DNA from: Hymenopus coronatus
Taxonomy: Eukaryota; Arthropoda; Insecta; Mantodea; Hymenopodidae
Direction: 5' to 3'
Assembly: GCA_030762935.1 (NCBI GenBank)
Contig: CM060883.1
Location: 100,192,501 to 100,256,500, forward strand
Length of the DNA stretch: 64,000 nt
Shown: positions 1 to 11,065 of the stretch, piece by piece
Layout: each line of letters starts with the position of its first letter
Position numbering within the stretch: position 1 is the stretch's first letter
The notes under the pieces: model-generated
Told to the model about the DNA's origin: nothing
The model's input: the letters and a program-made list of their open reading frames with translations, nothing else
Database searches by the model: none
Position numbers and translations under genes: made by a program

Positions 1-2020
1 ACACCGAGTGGCACGTGGCTGTTTCAACTAACAAAATTGATGAGACATTACAACACCAAGAGGCAAGGTGCTGTTTCAACAAACTAAATTGGTGAGACAT
101 TAGAACACCAAGAGGCAAGGCGCTGTTTCAGCAAACCAAAATGACGGGATATTAGGACACCAAGAGGCAAGGCGCTGTTTCAACAAACCAAATGGACGGG
201 ACATTAGAACAACAAGAGGCAAGGTACTGTTTAAACAAAGCAAATTGATGAGACATTCGGACACGAAGAGACAAGGTGCTCTTTCAACAAACCAAATTGA
301 CGAGACATTAGGACACCAAGAGGCAAGGTGTGTTTCTGTAAAACAACTTGACGAGGCATTAGAACACCCAGAGGCAAGGCGCTGTTTTAGCAAACCAAAT
401 TGACGGGACAATAGGACACCGAGAGGAGAGGCGCTGCTTCAGTAAACCAAATAGACGGGACATTAGGACACCAAGAAGCAAGGTGCTGTTTCGACAAACC
501 AAAGTGAGGAGACATTTGGACAACAAGAGGGAAGTTGCTGTTTCAGTAAACCAAAAAGACGGAACATTAGGACACCGAGAGGCAAAGTGCTGGTCCAGAA
601 AAACAAATTGACGGGACTTTTGGACACCAAGAGGCAAGGCGCTGTTTCAGCAAACCAAATTGACGGGACATTAGGATACCCAAAGGCAAGGCGCTGTTTC
701 AACAAACCAAATTGACGGGACATTAGGACACCAAGAGGGAAGGTGCTGTTTCAACAAACCAAATTGACGAGACGTTATAACACCAAGAGGCAAGATGCTG
801 TTTCAGCAAACCAAATTGACGGACATTAAACACTAAGAGGCAAGGCGCTGTTTCAGCAAACCATTTTGAGGCAGCATTTGAACACCAAGAGGCAAGGTGC
901 TGTTTCAGCAAACCAAATTGACGAGACTTTAGAACTCTAAGAGGCAAGGTGCTCTTTCAGTAAACCAAATTGAAGGGACATTAGGACACCAAGAGGCAAG
1001 GTGCTGTTTTAGCAAACCAATTTGACGAGACATTAGAACACCAAGAGGCAAGGTGCTGTTTCAGTAAGCTTAATGGACGGGACATTAGGACACCAAGAGG
1101 CAAGGTGCTGTTTCAGCAAACCAAATTGATCGAGACAATAGAAAACCAAGAGGCAAGGTGCTGTTTCAACAAATCAAATTGATGAGACATTTGGACACCG
1201 AGAGGCAAGGCGCTGTTGCAACATACCAAATTGATGAGACATTTGGACACCGAGATGCAAGGCGCTGTTGCAACAAACTAAATTGATGAGACATAAGAAC
1301 ACCTAGAGGCAAGGTGCTGTTTCAGTAAACCAAATGGACGGGACATCAGGACACCTAGAGGCAAGGTGCTGTTTGAGTAAACAAAATAAATGAGACATTA
1401 GGGCATAAAGAGGCAAGGCGCTGTTTCAGTAAACCAAATTGATGAGATATTAGGACACCGAGAGATAAGGTGCTGTGTCAGCTAACCAAATTGATGAGAC
1501 ATTAGGACACCAAGAGGCAAGGCTCTGTTTCAGTAAACCAAATTGTTGAGATATTAGGACACCGAGAGACAAGGTGCTGTTTCAGTAAACCAATTTGATG
1601 AGATATTAGGACACCGAGAGACAAGGTGCTGTTTCAGTAAACCAAATTGATGAGACATTAGGACAACGAGAGACAAGGTGCTTTTTCAGTTTACCAAATT
1701 GATGAGACATTAGGACACCGAGAGGCAAGGTGCTGTTTCAGTAAATCAAATTGATGAGACATTAGGACACTAAGAGGCATGGCGCTGTTTCAGTAAACCA
1801 AATTGTTGAGACATTAGGACACCAAGAGGCAACGCGCTCTTTCAGTACCCCAAATTGATGAGACAATAGGACTCCGAAAGGCAAGGTGTTGTTTCAGTAA
1901 ACCAAATTGATGAGACATTAGGACACGAAGAGGCAAGGCGCTGTTTCAGTAAACCAAATTGATGCGACATTAGGACACCAAGAGGCAAGGAGCTATTTCA
2001 GCAAACCAAATTGGTGAGAT
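1..2020. repeat. 52-bp tandem satellite
   Basis: A unit of about 52 bp repeats roughly 38 times. Its recurring core reads CAAGAGGCAAGG, then GCTGTTTCAG, then AAACCAAATTGA, then GACATTAGGACAC. Successive copies of CAAGAGGCAA begin at 109 and 161, which gives the period. Copies differ by scattered substitutions; the left part favours GACGGGACATT and the right part GATGAGACATT, so the array has at least two subfamilies. The array is cut by the window start. Long minus-strand open frames (for example 100-411) arise because the consensus has few stops and 52 is not a multiple of three. I do not regard them as genes. Confidence 0.95.
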
Positions 2021-2670
2021 ATTCCCTTGACCGCTACCCTTGTATATTTCATGATGCAAGGTGTGGATTCTTCTAAAAATGCCACGTGAAGTAATACAAG
2101 CCACTACACTTGTATACTCCCTTGACTGTTACCCTTGTATATTTCATGATGCAAGATGAGGATACTTTTAGAAGCGTCACGTGCAGTAATACAAGCCACT
2201 ACAATTGTATACTCTCTTGACTGTTTATGATACAAGGTGAGGATACTTCTAGAAGCGCCACGTGGAGTAATACAAGCACCTAAACTTGTATACTCCCTTG
2301 ACTGTTAGCCTTGTATATTTCATGATGCAAGGTGAGGATACTACTAGGAGCGCCACGTGAAGTAATACAAGCCACTACACTTTATACTCCCTTGACTGTT
2401 ACCCTTGTATATTTCATGATGCAAGGTGAGGATACTTCTAGAAGCTCTACGTGCAGTAATACAAGCCACTTCACTTGTATACTCCCTTGACTGTTACCCT
2501 TGCATATTTCATAATGCAAGCTGAGGATACTTTTAAAAGCACCTGGTGAAGTAATACAAGCCACTACACGTGTATACTCCCTTGACAGTTACCCTTGTAT
2601 ATTTCATGATACAAGGTGTGGATACTTTTAGAAGCGCCACGTGAAGTAATACAAGCCACTACACTTGTAC
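2021..2670. repeat. ~96-bp satellite, left part of a split array
   Basis: Units of about 96 bp contain CTTGACTGTTACCC, TTGTATATTTCATGATGCAA, GGTGAGGATACTTCTAGAAG, CGCCACGTG and AATACAAGCCACTACAC. A shorter form of about 76 bp lacks the TTGTATATTTC segment. The array abuts the 52-bp satellite on the left. It is interrupted after CACTTGTA by the 5' end of a retrotransposon and resumes at 15944. Most units hold the palindromes TTCTAGAA and CACGTG side by side. Confidence 0.93.
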
Positions 2671-3459
2671 CCCCCAGGGGCCTACTACGGTAGGTACGGG
2701 TTTGGCGCACCCGGGGTTCCCGAGCCGCTCACCGCCACTTCACACTATCCATCGCCATTCACTGTTGCCACGTCTTTTGTTCTGCATTTGTTTGTTTCGT
2801 TTGTTCACTTTATTACCCTCTTCCTCTCCTAGGCTAATGGAACTTAGTAGTTTGTAAGGCATTAGGTTTATTAACTCCTGTCTCACCAGCAGGGATCTTT
2901 CACTATCCCCGTGGTTCCTGTCCCACGGTTCCAGCGCGGCTCCCAATTTGTGTGCTCTACGGAGGTCCTAGGCTTGAAGGTTGGGTGCACCCTTCCCACT
3001 GCCCCTATGTGTATCCTTAGGTGCGGAGCCCGTCCATACCGTCATGTACATTCACGTAGCTTGTTAGTAAGCCCGGCCTGTGCTGGTGTCCCGACGACCG
3101 CGTTACGTCGTTGGGATACTTTCACGGGCCGGACGTGTTACCGCTGACGTTGCCCCGGCGTAATCAACCACAACTCCCCTGAATTCGTGCATGTATTCTG
3201 TTGCTGCACGGCCTAGAGCGGGGAGCCACAGGCGGTTATTCCTGTGGTAGGGGCTTAAAACCGGGGCGTGCATGGTGAACGGTATACGCATATGGACCAG
3301 CAGTGGTGTTTGGAGGGTAACCCTTGTGACGTAGGCCTTGGGTATCGGTCACGGGATGGTTACCGTGACGGCACAGACCGTGGAGATTTGGCGTCTTTTC
3401 TTCTTTAACCCCCAGATGGCAGGCTGACGCCGACGGTTCCGGAAGGGGGTCTTTTCAAT
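2671..3459 (+). promoter_or_regulatory. 5' UTR and presumed internal promoter of family A
   Basis: This leader precedes the ORF1 start at 3460. Its first ~110 bp are conserved in three places in the window (2671, 29831, 31725), including in a second family whose later leader is unrelated, so the start is under shared constraint. CCTAC-TACG-GTAGG near 2691-2704 forms a stem closed by a C(UACG)G tetraloop in RNA, and CGGGT/ACCCG follows. Elements of this type need an internal promoter at the 5' end; that this stretch is it is inference. Confidence 0.55.
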
Positions 3460-4599
3460 ATGTCAAACCGCGCACCACCTTATTTTGACCAGTTTATTGT
3501 TATGGCTATGTTGAACGAGACCAAGAAATTTTCAGACATAAGTCCATTCTACGTGCAAAGGGAAGTTGACAGGATCTGCGGCAAGGTTAAAAACGCGACA
3601 AGGCTGCGAGACGGTACGCTATTGGTAGAGGTCCACAATAAAGACCAATCGGACAAACTACTTCGTGCTACTCTGTTGGGATCGCACAGCATCAAAGTTT
3701 ATCCCCACAAGTCCAGGAACACCTGTAGAGGAGTTGGGACCACCTCTAGCTTAGACGACCTCTCCAATGAAGATATTGCCACCCATCTTTCAGAACAGCG
3801 AGTTTGTCAGGCGTACCGTCTACATGGTAAACGTGAGAGCAAGGAGTACCCATTGCGTACGATCTTTCTCACGTTCAAGGGTACTAGTGTTCCGGAGTTC
3901 ATATATGTGGTTACGAACGTGCTGCCGTCCGCCCGTATGCGCCGAACCCTATGCGGTGCTTCAAGTGCCAGCGCTTCGGGCATACCCAAGCCGCCTGTGC
4001 CCGACCCGCAACCTGCGATCGTTGTGGTCTAGTGGCACACGTTGACACCGTCTGTACGCGCGCACCGTGCTGTGTAAACTGTGAAGGCAGTCATCCGTCT
4101 AGCTCTCGACAGTGTCCCATGTACTTGGCAGAGAAAAGCATACAAGAAATACGTGTGAAGGTACATCTTACTTTTCCTGAGGCGAGACGGCGCTTTGAGC
4201 AGCTAAAGCCGGCCATCACCACAGGATACTCCTCAGCCGTTCGCCGTAAGCTTGTCCAATCCGTCGGTTTACAGACTGTGCCTGTCGACGCAAACTGACT
4301 TGTGCGAAGGCGCTCCTTTACGTGCTCAATCTGCATCTCAGTGTACAACTTCTGATGCACAGCAGCCATCTCAGCCGTCGACTAACCCATGTGCACCTAG
4401 TTCATCCTTCGCCGGAGATCGTTCCCGTCAACGTAGTAGACCGATGAGCCGAACTTCGGCAACGTCCCGCTCTCGTTCTGCAAACCGAAAGACTTCTTCT
4501 GACTCCCGACCACCAGTGGAGTCTGAGGAAGACACGGATTTTAGGTTAGTTGGAGCTAAATCTGCTAAGGTGAGAAAGAAAGAAATTACACCACCTTAA
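3460..4599 (+). pseudogene. ORF1 (gag-like, CCHC zinc knuckles), frameshifted
   Basis: ORF1 proteins of I-type elements bind the element RNA and form the RNP. The start MSNRAPPYFDQF at 3460 follows the leader and is shared with the copy at 32514. The middle carries CCHC knuckles beginning CFKCQRFGH near 3953 and CDRCGLVAH near 4014, with a third cysteine cluster CVNCEG near 4075. The last third is Ser/Arg-rich. Compared with the other copy, one base is lost near 3906 (TATATGTGG against TATACTGTGG) and 11 bases are missing near 4288, so three frames are needed to cover it. The two copies carry different lesions, so the ancestral ORF was intact. It ends 13 bases before ORF2. Confidence 0.85.
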
Positions 4600-4612
4600 T
4601 TTCTATCTCACC

Positions 4613-7600
4613 ATGGATATAATCCAGTGGAATGTCAATGGGATCAGGGCCCGTCTACCAGACCTTCAATATATAATCAGCAAGCGTTCACCCTCAATCC
4701 TCTGTCTCCAGGAAACCCACTTACATCCCCACCATACCCTTCCACTTCGTCATTTTCAATCTTTCAGACACGACTTTGTTCGTGGCCAGCGTGCTTCTAA
4801 CGGTGTTGTTACTCTCGTGGCTCCTACTATCCTTGCCGCCAGTATTGCACTCAACACCCCGCTACAAGCGGTAGCTGTGCGCGTAACATTGCCTTCCATC
4901 TGCTTTTCTGTTTGCAATGTCTATTTGCCACCGGACGATGTGATCTCAGACACTGAGTTTCGGGCATTGTTAGCACAAATTCCCCCGCCGCTGATCTTTT
5001 TGGGCGATGTCAATGCTTGCAATGTTCTTTGGGGTTCTTCTGCTGACGATGCTCGAGGTACAATAATAGCAGACGTTTGCGACAGGTCTGGTTTATTACT
5101 CTTAAACTCTGGTGCACCCACATTCTCATCTTCTGCATATGGCACCCTATCCGCCCTAGATGTAACTTTCTGCAGCCCTGCTTTACTACCCTTCCTGGAT
5201 TGGTCGGTATTTTCCTATCTTCACGGCAGTGATCATTTCCCCATTGACATTCGTTTTTCGGGACAATATCCCTTACCCACTCAACATCCCCGCTGGATTA
5301 TCTCCAAAGCTGATTGGGAAAAGTTTTGCTCTCTGCTCAATCTCAATTCCGATGACTGTACCTCCATAGAAGACATGGTGGAGTATTTTACTTGCTCGGT
5401 TTTGCTCGCCGCAAAATCCAGTATTCCTCGGAGCTCTTCTACCCCTAGGCGTATTCCAGTGCCGTGGTGGACCGAAGACTGCAATTTGGCATTAAAGGCA
5501 CGTAAAAAAGCTCTTCGGCTTTTCCACCTACACCCGACGGCGGAGAACTTTGTTGCTTTCAAACGCGCCCGGGCTAAGGCGCGCTATATCGTTCGTAATG
5601 CCAAGCGGAATTCGTGGAAAGCATATGTCTCCTCGCTTTCTCGCAGGAGCTCCTCACAGAGAGTGTGGACTTCGGTGCGCCGCATGACCGGCAAATGTCT
5701 CAGGACATACATCCCTGGCCTTAACGTTCACGGCTCCACCTTCACCAGCGAACGGGATGTTGCCGACCCTCTAGCCACCTCCTTTGCTGCGACAAGTGCA
5801 ACGGGCAATTACGACAATGCATTTCTTCCCATTAAGGAAGCTGCTGAGAGATTAGGCCTTGATTTTACTAGTGACTGTATTGAGCCGTACAATGCACCCT
5901 TCACCCTTGCGGAACTAACTCATGCTTTACACGCTGCGAGGGATTCTTCTCCTGGTCCCGATGATATTCACCGACAAATGTTGCTTCACCTCCAACCTGC
6001 ATCCGTTACATTCCTTCTGGACCTCTATAACCGCATTTGGCGCGAACAGGTTTTCCCGCCTGTGTGGCGAGAGGGTATTGTCATTCCTATCCCTCGTCCT
6101 GGCAAAGACCGGACCCTCCCATCCTCTTACCGGCCGATTTGCCTCACGAGCGTCGTTTGCAAGACTTTGGAGCGCATGATCGATATTCGGTTTACTTGGT
6201 GGTTGGAGGCGAACGAAGTGCTCTGTTCGGACCAGTGCGGATTTCGTCGCGGTCGTTCAAGCGTTGATAACCTGGCGCGTATGGAAGCTTATGTACGGAA
6301 TGCTTTCCTTCTGAAGCAGCAAATCGTGAGTGTCTTCTTTGACCTCGAGAGGGCTTACGACACTACTTGGCGATACGGTATTCTGCGTAATTTGCACAGT
6401 TCAGGGTTACGCGGCCATCTGGCCCTATTTCTGTGCAACTTTCTCCAGCTGCGCCGCTTTCGTTTCCGTATTGGCAATACTCTCTCGCGGGAGAAGATTC
6501 AGGAGAACGGTGTACCCCAAGGTTCCGTTCTTAGTGTTATGCTTTTTGCCGTGGCCATCAACTGCATTACCAGCGTGATTCGTAGTGGGATATCATCGTC
6601 ACTGTATGTGGATGACTTTGCGCAGTACTATCGCTCCTACAGCACTGAACATCTCGAACGACAACTCCAGCTCTCCATAAACTCCATCGCTGGTTGGGCG
6701 CTTCGCAATGGTTTTCGTTTTTCCCCTACGAAAACTCAGTGCATACACTTCCACCGTCTTCGCGGAGTACACCCTCCTCCTGACCTCCAATTGAACGGTG
6801 TGCCACTGCCTTTCGTTCCGTCCTTGAAGTTCTTAGGTCTCCACCTAGACCGTGAACTTTCTTGGGTACCCCACATCCGATACTTTCGTGCCTCCTGTGA
6901 CCGATCGCTGCGGATCCTCAAACTGCTTTCTGGTGCGTCGTGGGGCGGCGATCGTTCATTGATGATGCGTTTGTACCGTTCACTCGTTCGCTCAAAACTA
7001 GACTACGGTTGTTTTATTTACGGCGCAGCGACCGCCTCTAAACTTCGCCCTTTAGACACCGTTCATCATATCGGTTTACGTCTTGCTACAGGAGCCTTCC
7101 GCACTAGTCGTGTGGAATGCTTGTATGCCGATGCTGGTGAACCCCCACTGGCAGTGCGTCGCTCATTTTTACTTTGTTCGTATGCTGCTAAGTTGTCTGC
7201 GAACCCCCGCCATCCTTGTTTTAACCCTGTGTTACGCCCGGATTATTCACACCGCTATCTGAGGAACGCCACTGCTTCGCGCCCCTGTGGTATTCGGTTT
7301 CGTGAACTGCTCTCTAATAGGGGTCTCAGATTGCCTTCTGTGGAGTGTGTTTTTGGTTATCCGGAACCTGCTTGGCAACTGAGGCGTCCCAGTTTCGACC
7401 TGACCCTCTCCAACCTTGTGAAACGTTCGACTGCTCCAGAGGTATTTCAGCGACTGTTTTACGAACTTTTAAGCACTTACCGGTCATATGCACCGGTATT
7501 CACTGACGGCTCCCAGCTGGCAGGAGCTACAGTTTATGCCTTTTATTTCAAGGGAGTAACACATAATTATCGCCTTGCGGACGCCAGTACGGTATTCACC

Positions 7601-7633
7601 GCCGAACTCTACTCTATATCTTTTACTTTCTAG
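4613..7633 (+). CDS. ORF2: endonuclease-reverse transcriptase-RNase H, C-terminally frameshifted
   Basis: The longest open frame in the window (1006 residues) is the ORF2 polyprotein that nicks target DNA and reverse transcribes element RNA. The N-terminal ~240 residues are an APE-type endonuclease: IIQWNVNGIR at the start, CLQETHL, LGDVNA and the catalytic GSDHFPI near residue 206. The RT follows, with PKTL-region motif YRPICLTSV, FFDLERAYDTTW, GVPQGSVLS and the catalytic YVDDF box near residue 665. The RNase H begins at FTDGSQLAGA near residue 964 with AELY following. The ATG at 4613 starts right after ORF1. The frame then ends early at TF-stop (7631-7633), because two extra bases (CTCTATATC against CGCTATC in the copy at 36680) shift it inside RNase H. 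Whether it was active until recently cannot be read from one copy. Confidence 0.9.
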   Translation: MDIIQWNVNGIRARLPDLQYIISKRSPSILCLQETHLHPHHTLPLRHFQSFRHDFVRGQRASNGVVTLVAPTILAASIALNTPLQAVAVRVTLPSICFSVCNVYLPPDDVISDTEFRALLAQIPPPLIFLGDVNACNVLWGSSADDARGTIIADVCDRSGLLLLNSGAPTFSSSAYGTLSALDVTFCSPALLPFLDWSVFSYLHGSDHFPIDIRFSGQYPLPTQHPRWIISKADWEKFCSLLNLNSDDCTSIEDMVEYFTCSVLLAAKSSIPRSSSTPRRIPVPWWTEDCNLALKARKKALRLFHLHPTAENFVAFKRARAKARYIVRNAKRNSWKAYVSSLSRRSSSQRVWTSVRRMTGKCLRTYIPGLNVHGSTFTSERDVADPLATSFAATSATGNYDNAFLPIKEAAERLGLDFTSDCIEPYNAPFTLAELTHALHAARDSSPGPDDIHRQMLLHLQPASVTFLLDLYNRIWREQVFPPVWREGIVIPIPRPGKDRTLPSSYRPICLTSVVCKTLERMIDIRFTWWLEANEVLCSDQCGFRRGRSSVDNLARMEAYVRNAFLLKQQIVSVFFDLERAYDTTWRYGILRNLHSSGLRGHLALFLCNFLQLRRFRFRIGNTLSREKIQENGVPQGSVLSVMLFAVAINCITSVIRSGISSSLYVDDFAQYYRSYSTEHLERQLQLSINSIAGWALRNGFRFSPTKTQCIHFHRLRGVHPPPDLQLNGVPLPFVPSLKFLGLHLDRELSWVPHIRYFRASCDRSLRILKLLSGASWGGDRSLMMRLYRSLVRSKLDYGCFIYGAATASKLRPLDTVHHIGLRLATGAFRTSRVECLYADAGEPPLAVRRSFLLCSYAAKLSANPRHPCFNPVLRPDYSHRYLRNATASRPCGIRFRELLSNRGLRLPSVECVFGYPEPAWQLRRPSFDLTLSNLVKRSTAPEVFQRLFYELLSTYRSYAPVFTDGSQLAGATVYAFYFKGVTHNYRLADASTVFTAELYSISFTF

Positions 7634-8300
7634 ATTTTATCTCGCTTTTAGCACCTGGTAGTTTTCTTGTTTGCAGCGATTCCTTGAGTGCCCTACAGGC
7701 TCTGCAGCAGTATACTGGCTCCTCATCACTCGTTATGCGTATTCAATCTCGCCTTTCTGAATTGATTGCTTGCAGCTACCAGTTCATCTTCAATGGGTTC
7801 CAGGTCATGTCGGTATTGCAGGTAATGAGGTAGCGGATAGGTCTGCCAAGGCTTCCTGCTCCTTGCAGGATTATTCGGAAGTGGCTGTGCCCTCAGGGGA
7901 TGCTTCACGTTACTTTCGCAGGTCTCTTCTTTTAGCTTGGCAGCAATCTTAGCAAAACTTAGCAGGTACACAGCTTCGCACACTCACAGACACGGTACAG
8001 CCATGGCTCACATCTTGCCAGCCAAACCGGCGCCGCGAAGTTATCCTTACGCGTCAGCGTATCGGTCACACGCGGCTAACACATGGCTACCTTCTACGCG
8101 CTGAGCCAACTCCTATATGTCAGACCTGCGATGTTCGTCTGTCTGTGGCACATGTGTTGCTTGATTGTCCGAAATTTCATCGTGAACGGCAATCCAATGG
8201 CCTGGGTACCTCCTTACCTGCCATTTTATGCGACGACGCCAATTCCGTCGATATGGTGCTACGCTTTGTTGCCTCTATTGGCGTCAGCAAAGACATCTGA
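7634..8300 (+). pseudogene. Frameshifted ORF2 C-terminus (rest of RNase H and CCHC tail)
   Basis: Downstream of the shift the RNase H continues in another frame (SDSLSAL region near 7677, GHVGIAGNEVADRSAK near 7802). A tryptophan codon is a TAG stop near 7951 (CAATCTTAGC; the copy at 15320 and the one near 37010 have TTGG). The final part, with cysteines and HVLLDC near 8150, matches the C-terminal zinc-binding tail seen intact at 36479-37360. The coding remnant ends near 8290. Confidence 0.75.
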
Positions 8301-8380
8301 CCTGTTTCATGCGTGTGTGCAATTTTAGCCCTTTGTAACTTTTTAGACTCTTTTACCATATAGGACCACTTTTTGTGTGT

Positions 8381-8431
<51 letters not shown>

Positions 8432-8621
8432 TTTTTTAACCTTTTAGCCTTGGTTTTTTATCACCCGTGCCTTTTCTCGTGTGTGCCTTTGTAAGGGGTT
8501 TTAGCACATTTTAACTTTCCTTCCTTAGATTTGTTTTTAATGTGTATTTCTTTTCTTAACTTCGGACCCAAATGACCTAGTTATCGACGGGCCCTTAAAC
8601 ACTACTCACTCACTCACTCAC
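8301..8621 (+). other. Family A 3' UTR, T tract and ACTC tail
   Basis: The 3' UTR contains an uninterrupted T run of more than 40 bases near 8384-8429, only about 14 long in the next two units and about 5 in the last. It ends with CTTAAACACT and four to five ACTC repeats, which replace a poly-A tail. The same tail ends the copy at 37640. Confidence 0.8.
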
Positions 8622-11065
8622 GCCTCACGAGCGTCGTTTGCAAGACCTTGGAACGCATGATCAGTATTCGTTTTACCTGGTGGTTGGAGGCGAAAGAAGT
8701 GCTCTGTTCCGAGCAGTGCGGATTTCGTCGCGGTCGTTCAAGCGTTGATAACCAGGCGCGTGTGTAAGCTTATGTACGGAATGCTTTCCTTCTGAAGCAG
8801 CAAGTCGTGAGTGTCTTCTTTGACCTCGAGAGGGCTTACGACACTACTTGGCGATATGGTATTCTGCGTAATTTGCACAGTTCAGGGTTACGCGGCCATC
8901 TGGCCCTATTTCTGTGCAACTTTCTGCAGCTGCGCCGCTTTCGTGTCCGAATTGGCAATACTCTCTGGCGGGAGAAGATTCAGGAGAACGGTGTACCCCA
9001 AGGTTCCGTTCTTAGTGTCATGCTTTTTGCCGAGGCCATCAACGGCATTACTAGGGTGATTCGTAGTGGGATATCATCGTCACTATATATGGATGACTTT
9101 GCGCTGTACTATCGCTCCTACAGCACTGAACATCTCGAACGACAACTCCAGCTCTCCATAAACTCCATCGCTGGTTGGGCGCTTCGCAATGGTTTTCGTT
9201 TTTCCCCTACGAAAACTCAGTGCATACACTTCCACAGTCTTCGCGGAGTACACCCTCCTCTTGACCTCCAATTGGACGGTGTGCCACTGCCTTTCGTTCC
9301 GTCCTTGAAGTTCTTAGGTCTCCACCTAGACCGTGAACCTTCTTGGGTACCCCACATCCGATACCTTCGTGCCTCCTGTGACCGATCGCTGCGGATCCTC
9401 AAACTGCTTTCTGGTGCGTCGTGGGGCGGCGATCGTTCAGTGATGCTGCGTTTGTACCGTTCACTCGTTCGTTCTAAACTAGACTACGGTTGTTTTATTT
9501 ACGGCGCAACGACCGCCTCTAAACTCGCCTTTTAGACACCGTTCATCATATCGGTTTACGTCTTGCTACAGGAGCCTTCCGCACTAGTTGTGTGGAATGC
9601 TTGTATGCCGATGCTGGTGAACCCCCACTGGCAGTGCGTCGCTCATTTTTACTTTGTTCGTATGCTGCTAAGTTGTCTGCGAACCCCCGCCATCCTTGTT
9701 TTAACCCTGTGTTACGCCCGGATTATTCACACCGCTATCTGAGGAACGCCACTGCTTCGCGCCCCTGTGGTATTCGGTTTCGTGAACTGCTCTCTAATAG
9801 GGGTCTCAGATTGCCTTCTGTGGAGTGTGTTTTTGGTTATCCGGAACCTGCTTGGCAACTGAGGCGTCCCAGTTTCGACCTGACCCTCTCCAACCTTGTG
9901 AAACGTTCGACTGCTCCGGAGGTATTTCAGCGACTGTTTTACGAACTTTTAAGCACTTACCGGTCATATGCACCGGTATTCACTGACGGCTCCCAGCTGG
10001 CAGGAGCTACAGTTTATGCCTTTTATTTCAAGGGAGTAACACATAATTATCGCCTTGCGGACGCCAGTACGGTATTCACCGCCGAACTCTACTCTATATC
10101 TTTTACTTTCTAGATTTTATCTCGCTTTTAGCACCTGGTAGTTTTCTTGTTTGCAGCGATTCCTTGAGTGCCCTACAGGCTCTGCAGCAGTATACTGGCT
10201 CCTCATCACTCGTTATGCGTATTCAATCTCGCCTTTCTGAATTGATTGCTTGCAGCTACCAGTTCATCTTCAATGGGTTCCAGGTCATGTCGGTATTGCA
10301 GGTAATGAGGTAGCGGATAGGTCTGCCAAGGCTTCCTGCTCCTTGCAGGATTATTCGGAAGTGGCTGTGCCCTCAGGGGATGCTTCACGTTACTTTCGCA
10401 GGTCTCTTCTTTTAGCTTGGCAGCAATCTTAGCAAAACTTAGCAGGTACACAGCTTCGCATACTCAAAGACACGGTACAGCCATGGCTCACATCTTGCCA
10501 GCCAAACCGGCGCCGCGAAGTTATCCTTACGCATCAGCGTATCGGTCACACGCGGCTAACACATGGCTACCTTCTACGCGCTGAGCCAACTCCTATATGT
10601 CAGACCTGCGATGTTCGTCTGTCTGTGGCACATGTGTTGCTTGATTGTCCGAAATTTCATCGTGAACGGCAATCCAATGGCCTGGGTACCTCCTTACCTG
10701 CCATTTTATGCGACGACGCCAATTCCGTCGATATGGTGCTACGCTTTGTTGCCTCTATTGGCGTCAGCAAAGACATCTGCCCTGTTTCATGCGTGTGTGC
10801 AATTTTAGCCCTTTGTAACTTTTTAGACTCTTTTACCATATAGGACCACTTTTTGTGTGTTTTTTTTTTTTTTAGTTTTTTAACCTTTTAGCCTTGGTTT
10901 TTTAACACCCGTGCCTTTTCTCGTGTGTGCCTTTGTAAGGGGTTTTAGCACATTTTAACTTTCCTTCCTTAGATTTGTTTTTAATGTGTATTTCTTTTCT
11001 TAACTTCGGACCCAAATGACCTAGTTGTCGACGGGCCCTTAAACACTACTCACTCACTCACTCAC
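8622..11065 (+). mobile_element. Truncated family A copy, tandem unit 1
   Basis: This 2444-bp unit starts at GCCTCACGAGCG, equal to base 6141 of the full copy, and runs to the ACTC tail. It is joined directly to the tail of the previous element. Units 2 and 3 begin at the identical base, so the three arose by tandem duplication and not by separate truncated insertions. Shared private mutations (GCGTGTGTAAGC stop near 8760, one-base loss at AAACTCGCC near 9527) separate all three units from the full copy. Confidence 0.9.
8807..10451 (+). pseudogene. RT-RNase H fragment of unit 1
   Basis: Open pieces at 8807-9535 and 9592-10113 hold the RT palm (FFDLERAYDTTW, GVPQGSVLS, YMDDF) and the start of RNase H (FTDGSQLAGA). 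A one-base loss near 9527 ends the first piece. The RNase H carries the same two-base insertion and the same TAG as the full copy. No start of its own is credible; it is a dead 3' fragment. Confidence 0.85.

Larger units (their letters stand above)
2671..8621 (+). mobile_element. Family A non-LTR retrotransposon, near full length (I group)
   Basis: A complete-looking LINE of about 5.95 kb: a 5' UTR starting CCCCCAGGGGCC, an ORF1 with CCHC knuckles, an ORF2 with endonuclease, reverse transcriptase and RNase H, a 3' UTR with a long T run near 8384-8429, and a tail of ACTC repeats. The same 5' start and the same tail occur in the copy at 31725-37640, which fixes both ends. An RNase H after the RT together with a CCHC ORF1 fits the I superfamily (I/Nimb/LOA-like); the exact clade needs a tree. 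It is inserted in the ~96-bp satellite with no clear target duplication; about six satellite bases (TACTCC) appear lost at the join. Three truncated copies follow directly. Confidence 0.9.

Noticed and set aside
100..947. Overlapping minus-strand open frames of up to 103 residues in the 52-bp array
   Set aside because: They come from a stop-poor satellite consensus read in rotating frames; no start context and no motif.
2671..2760. HDV-like ribozyme at the retrotransposon 5' end
   Set aside because: I could not find the P1 partner strand for the first bases; kept only as a structured element.
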